Of a stretch of DNA of 64,000 nt, positions 60,565 through 64,000 are shown one piece after another. Each line of letters begins with the position of its first letter. Positions within the stretch are counted from its first letter, which is position 1. The notes beneath the pieces were generated by a model. That model did not search any database and was not told where the DNA came from. It saw only the letters and a list, made by a program, of their open reading frames with translations. The position numbers and the translations under genes were made by a program. Source of the stretch: Chloroflexota bacterium (GTDB lineage: Bacteria; Chloroflexota; Anaerolineae; Anaerolineales; Villigracilaceae); assembly GCA_013388685.1 (NCBI GenBank), contig JACAET010000039.1:62001-126000 (forward strand), written 5' to 3'.

Positions 60565-60580
60565 GACGCTAGAGAGCGTC
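60565..60580. repeat. Loop-conserved hairpin, copy 8
   Basis: Stem GACGCT/AGCGTC with loop AGAG. Same stem as copy 4 (14432) but with the complementary loop. Confidence 0.68.
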
Positions 60581-60597
60581 TTTTACGCAGGCGTAGG

Positions 60598-60615
60598 GGA
60601 CGTTCTCTAACGTCC
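60598..60615. repeat. Loop-conserved hairpin, copy 9
   Basis: Stem GGACGTT/AACGTCC with loop CTCT, joined to copy 8 by TTTTACGCAGGCGTAGG. It lies between convergent genes. Nothing else is seen in 60520-60656. Confidence 0.7.
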
Positions 60616-60656
60616 ACTCGCTTATCCCGAATTCATGTTTCTTACGTTCGAGTGTT

Positions 60657-61859
60657 TCAACGTTTTTTGATTTGCAGGATTTCGCTTGTATCGAACGGGG
60701 AGTGGAGTTTTTCCGAATCCAAACTCATGATCTTGCTTGGGGCGAAGAACGGGAAATCGAAATTCGTCTCCTCGCCCGCTTTCTTGCCGGGGACCGGCAT
60801 CAGCCGCGCGGTGAGAGGCTTGTCGAGGCGCAATGCCAGTGCAGAAAGATCGAGCAACAAGGGAACGAGTTGTTCGGCGGTTACATCCCCTGGCAGGGGA
60901 ACCGTATCCAAGCCTGTGCCGCAGACAGCGGAGTAGAGCAACGCGTCTTTGATGGTGAGTGTCCCTTCGGCGGCGCGCTTCGCAAGGACCGAGTCTTCGA
61001 GCACCGGCTGCATGAATCCGCTAAAGCCGGTGCGGGGGAAATGGGCGCGGTCAATGGCTTCGGTCAGGAGGGCGGCGGCGGCGAGCGAGCCGTGCAGTCC
61101 GATTTTGGGGATGCCCATCCGCTCGACAGCATTGCCCAGTGAATGGGCATCGTCGGGGAACGGCGCGAGGGAAAAGTCAATGCCGTAAAATCTGACTTTC
61201 AAGGTTTTGGCGATCTCAGTCAATTTCTTTCCATGCCTTTCGATCTCGGCAACCAAATTATTCCGTCCCTCTTCGATGGTCTTCGCGTTCTCGAACGCGC
61301 TGACCGCCAGGTCCGCGCACTCGGTGGCGATGCCGAAGGCAGATTGGTCCCTGTCGTGATACGCAGCGGGGAAGAACGGCGCGCCCGCCGGGACGTTTGC
61401 CAGCGCGGCAAATTGCAGGTTGGCGAACCCGTTCGGCTCGATGGGCGCGCACTTGACGATCACCTGCGCACAGGCGCGGACCGCGGCGAGATCGAGCCCG
61501 CGCGTCTTGTCTGCCATGACGCCGCCGAAGAAGGCATCCTTCGAGACGAAGATCGCATCCGGTATGACCTCGTAACTGCGCGGCATTTCCGGCAGGGCGG
61601 GTCCGAGCGAGAAGTAGCCGATCTGGTGTTGTTTGGCAATGTCGGCGAGCTGGCGGGTGAGCGCCGGTAATGTTTCGATGTTTTCTTCGCCGAGCAGCAT
61701 GGGGAACGGCACGGTGGCAAGACGGACGGTCTGCACTTCGTAGCCCGCCGCCTCATAGGCGGATTTTGCCCCGGCGAGGAACGTCCCCGCGGTTCGAAGG
61801 ACTCCCTCATCGAGCGGAAATTTGGGGTTGCAAAAATAGGTGATGGATCGGATTTTCAT
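60657..61859 (-). CDS. DUF711 (UPF0210) family protein
   Basis: A 400-residue protein with the family start KIRSITYFCNP and later FFSLGPALPEMPRSYEVIP-like and CGTGLDTVPLPGDV motifs. The family's biochemistry is not established. The start at 61859 follows the family N-terminus; a TATAAT box lies 22 bases upstream on the same strand (61886-61881). Confidence 0.85.
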   Translation of the reverse strand: MKIRSITYFCNPKFPLDEGVLRTAGTFLAGAKSAYEAAGYEVQTVRLATVPFPMLLGEENIETLPALTRQLADIAKQHQIGYFSLGPALPEMPRSYEVIPDAIFVSKDAFFGGVMADKTRGLDLAAVRACAQVIVKCAPIEPNGFANLQFAALANVPAGAPFFPAAYHDRDQSAFGIATECADLAVSAFENAKTIEEGRNNLVAEIERHGKKLTEIAKTLKVRFYGIDFSLAPFPDDAHSLGNAVERMGIPKIGLHGSLAAAALLTEAIDRAHFPRTGFSGFMQPVLEDSVLAKRAAEGTLTIKDALLYSAVCGTGLDTVPLPGDVTAEQLVPLLLDLSALALRLDKPLTARLMPVPGKKAGEETNFDFPFFAPSKIMSLDSEKLHSPFDTSEILQIKKR

Positions 61860-62041
61860 GGCGCTCGTTCTTCGAAAACGATTATACCCCGCCCCAATTC
61901 CGTCGGCGTCCGCGCGTTGCGCCGATTCTCTCCGTGAGAAAATCGTTCCAATGTGGGCGCTCGAATGCACGAATACAGAATCAAATGTTAGAATACCTCG
62001 TATCCAGCCAGCCCAGTCAACCCTTGAGGAGAGAGTGAGTC

Positions 62042-63733
62042 ATGGCAAAACTACAGCCCGGGCAAACGCTCGGACCCTACCAGATCCTTGAGCAGATCGG
62101 CGAAGGGGGCATGGCAACCGTCTACAAAGCATACCAGCCTTCGATGGACAGAAACGTGGCAATCAAGGTGCTGCCCAGTCAGTTGGCGGAAAGCGCCGAA
62201 TTTGCCAGGCGCTTCCAGCAGGAGGCGCGCATCATCGCCAAATTGGAGCATCCGCATATTCTGCCCGTTTTCGATTACGGCGAAAGCGAAGGCGTCACCT
62301 ATCTCGTCATGCGCTATCTCGATGCAGGCACACTGCGCGACAAAATGGAAATGGGACGCCCGCTTCCACTCGACGAGATTGACCGTCTCTTCACCCAGCT
62401 CGCCGATGCCCTGAGTTACGCCCACAGTTATGGAATCATCCACCGCGACCTCAAGCCGTCCAACGCGCTCATCGATTCACAGGGCAACCTTTTCCTCACC
62501 GATTTCGGCATTGCCAAAATGCTCGAAAGTGCCTCCCCCCGCCTGACCCAAACCGACGCCGTCATGGGCACGCCCGCCTACATCAGCCCTGAACAGGCGC
62601 AGGCGACCAAAGTCAACCAGCGCTCCGATATTTATTCCCTCGGCATCATTCTCTACGAAATGGTCACGGGGCGCGTTCCGTTCGTGGCGGAAACGCCGCT
62701 GGCGGTCATTCTCAAACACGTCAGCGACCCGCTCCCCCCGCCCTCCACCGTCAAACCGGATGTTCCCGAAGCCGTCGAAAAGGTCATCCTCAAAGCGTTG
62801 GCGAAAAACCCCGAAGACCGTTTTGCCACCGTCTCGGAATTCCTATCCGCCTGGAAGCGCGCCCTGGATGAGACCAAAGCGACGCGCAGACCGGCTGAAG
62901 CCGCGCCAGCCTCCATCGCCTCGGCAAGGACACTCCTCGATCGAACGACGCCTCCCGGTCAGACGCAGGGGAAGCCTGTTCCCGCCTCGCAAACCGGATC
63001 GAAAGCCCGGGGCTGGGCGGGCTGGGCGGCGGGTTGTCTTGTTGTGTTGTGCGTTCTGCTGGTCGTCGGCGGCGGAGGCGTTTTCCTCTTGAATGCCATC
63101 GGCGAACCGGGCAGGGATACGACCGTCCCCACCGACAGTCCGCCCACGGCGGATGTGCCGGTCTATCGCGAAACTCTGTTTCAGGACGATTTTTCCGATT
63201 CCACCGTCTGGGGCATTCTCGACGAGGCAACCGCCTCTGTGCAATACGAAGATACTCGTTTGCGCCTGCGGACCTTTCGCGAAAACTGGGTGGTGTGGAG
63301 CAACCCCAGCAGAGACTTTTACAGCGATATTCACGTGGAGGTCACCGCCTACAATAACGACGGCAAGTCCAATACGGCGTTCGGCGTCATCTGTCACCAG
63401 CAGGGGGCGGGGGCGTCCTACTATTACGGCGTTGTAACCCCTTCGGGAAATTACGTCATTGCCCTGGCGCAGGAAGGCGAAACGGACGTTTTTCTGACGA
63501 ACGACAACCAATGGGGCTATTCGGACCTGATCGCTCAAAACGCGAACGACTATCGCATCGGCATGGACTGCGGCTACGGCGTCCTCTCCCTGTATGTGGA
63601 CGGTCAACTGATCGACTCCGCCTACGACAGCACGTATGCCGGCGGCAGTGCGGGCGTCATCATCTGGAGCGGCACGGATGTCGATTCGGCGGACGTGAGT
63701 TTCGACGACTTTCTCCTGCAATCGCTGGAATGA
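62042..63733 (+). CDS. Serine/threonine protein kinase with extracellular LamG-like sensor
   Basis: A 563-residue Hanks-type kinase. ATP loop IGEGGMATVYKAY, VAIKVL Lys, catalytic HRDLKPSNAL, DFGIAK and APE-like GTPAYISPEQ are intact. After a Pro/Ala-rich linker a membrane helix (residues ~325-347) leads to an outside domain of ~190 residues that replaces the usual PASTA repeats. That domain (FQDDFSDSTVWGIL, GVICHQQGAGASYYYGVV, LSLYVDGQLIDSAYD) resembles the lipoprotein at 37088. GAGGAGAGAG precedes the start. Confidence 0.92.
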   Translation: MAKLQPGQTLGPYQILEQIGEGGMATVYKAYQPSMDRNVAIKVLPSQLAESAEFARRFQQEARIIAKLEHPHILPVFDYGESEGVTYLVMRYLDAGTLRDKMEMGRPLPLDEIDRLFTQLADALSYAHSYGIIHRDLKPSNALIDSQGNLFLTDFGIAKMLESASPRLTQTDAVMGTPAYISPEQAQATKVNQRSDIYSLGIILYEMVTGRVPFVAETPLAVILKHVSDPLPPPSTVKPDVPEAVEKVILKALAKNPEDRFATVSEFLSAWKRALDETKATRRPAEAAPASIASARTLLDRTTPPGQTQGKPVPASQTGSKARGWAGWAAGCLVVLCVLLVVGGGGVFLLNAIGEPGRDTTVPTDSPPTADVPVYRETLFQDDFSDSTVWGILDEATASVQYEDTRLRLRTFRENWVVWSNPSRDFYSDIHVEVTAYNNDGKSNTAFGVICHQQGAGASYYYGVVTPSGNYVIALAQEGETDVFLTNDNQWGYSDLIAQNANDYRIGMDCGYGVLSLYVDGQLIDSAYDSTYAGGSAGVIIWSGTDVDSADVSFDDFLLQSLE

Positions 63734-63775
63734 GCATGGTCTGAGGGTCAGAGACCCCGCAAGCCAAAGCACGAT

Positions 63776-64000
63776 CTACAACGAATAACTCTCCCCCGGC
63801 TTCAAAATGACAGCCTGCGTCTTCGTCTCCTTGTGGACGCGTTCCGCCCAGGCGTTTGCATCCTGCGCGATCAAGTCCCAGGTGTTGTAGTGGATGGGGA
63901 TGACGACTTTCGGTTCGAGTAGTTTGACGGCGCGCAGGGCGTCAGCGGGTCCCATCGTATAGTTGTCGCCGATGGGGATGACCGCCAGGTCGAGCCCTTC
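63776..64000 (-). CDS. Metallo-beta-lactamase-fold hydrolase (UPF0173-like), partial
   Basis: The last 74 codons of a minus-strand gene run off the window end. The readable part has LAVIPIGDNYTMGPADALRAV and VVIPIHYNTWD, typical of the C-terminal half of UPF0173-type metal-dependent hydrolases. The N-terminal HxHxDH metal motif lies outside. It is convergent with the kinase gene, 42 bp apart. Confidence 0.85.
   Translation of the reverse strand, partial: EGLDLAVIPIGDNYTMGPADALRAVKLLEPKVVIPIHYNTWDLIAQDANAWAERVHKETKTQAVILKPGESYSL

Overview
The window reads as a chromosome segment of a GC-rich, Gram-positive-like (monoderm) bacterium, most likely a member of the Chloroflexota, class Anaerolineae. 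This is inferred from the mix of an F420-type reductase, lipoproteins with Thr/Pro-rich linkers, L,D-transpeptidases, c-di-AMP receptor proteins, a firmicute-style GAAC-N4-GTTC box and many AT-rich -10 boxes placed 6-11 bases before a start codon. No rRNA gene, tRNA gene, CRISPR array, insertion sequence or phage gene was seen. One RNA gene, tmRNA (ssrA), lies on the minus strand at 39183-39566.

Layout. 1-2340: end of a formyltransferase-like envelope protein, then a minus-strand membrane protein behind a promoter with a LexA-type palindrome. 2342-9300: cation homeostasis, with a CaCA exchanger followed by a tightly overlapping mrp Na+/H+ antiporter operon (A-B fusion, C, D, E, F, G). 9420-12444 (minus): an envelope O-acylation operon made of a lipoprotein, a 42-residue DltX-like microprotein, an MBOAT acyltransferase and an SGNH protein. 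12524-22572: a deazaflavin-type reductase, an aminotransferase preceded by a possible leader peptide and terminator, ACT-malic enzyme, HAD phosphatase, SDR, orphan SbcD-like nuclease, MFS carrier and GNAT protein. 22766-25624: DegV, YebC, RuvC and RuvA. 25916-28745: a B12-binding protein and an opine-type dehydrogenase.

28821-31053 is one of the most interesting stretches: a Kef/NapA-type cation/proton antiporter with no RCK domain is followed, with 1-base overlaps, by three small PII-like proteins. Two of these closely resemble c-di-AMP receptors (DarA/PstA). 31142-36946 holds a beta-propeller lipoprotein, a ROK sugar kinase, guaA and dnaK. 37088-39089 holds a lipoprotein and a PadR/membrane-protein pair with a palindromic operator. 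After tmRNA comes a receiver-CpaE-like protein, sirtuin and GAF histidine kinase operon (39686-42829). 43852-48677 has mixed enzymes, including a C39 peptidase, an endonuclease IV relative and an AMMECR1 protein.

48877-53448 is a cell-wall cluster of one amidase and four successive L,D-transpeptidases of two architectures. 53486-56479 contains a LURP-one-like pair, a beta-hydroxyacid dehydrogenase and a YitT protein. 56614-58588 is a PhoR/PhoB-like two-component pair with TTAACC direct repeats upstream. 58720-63733 carries a START-DUF5939-adenylate cyclase fusion, a DUF711 protein and a Ser/Thr kinase whose extracellular domain resembles the lipoprotein at 37088. The window ends inside a metallo-beta-lactamase-fold hydrolase.

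Intergenic spaces are rich in hairpin repeats of several families. One keeps an AGAG/CTCT loop while its stems vary in a compensatory way. A different palindrome sits in frame inside the B12-protein gene. Start codons were chosen from Shine-Dalgarno sequences, overlaps and family length; they are judgements, not measurements.
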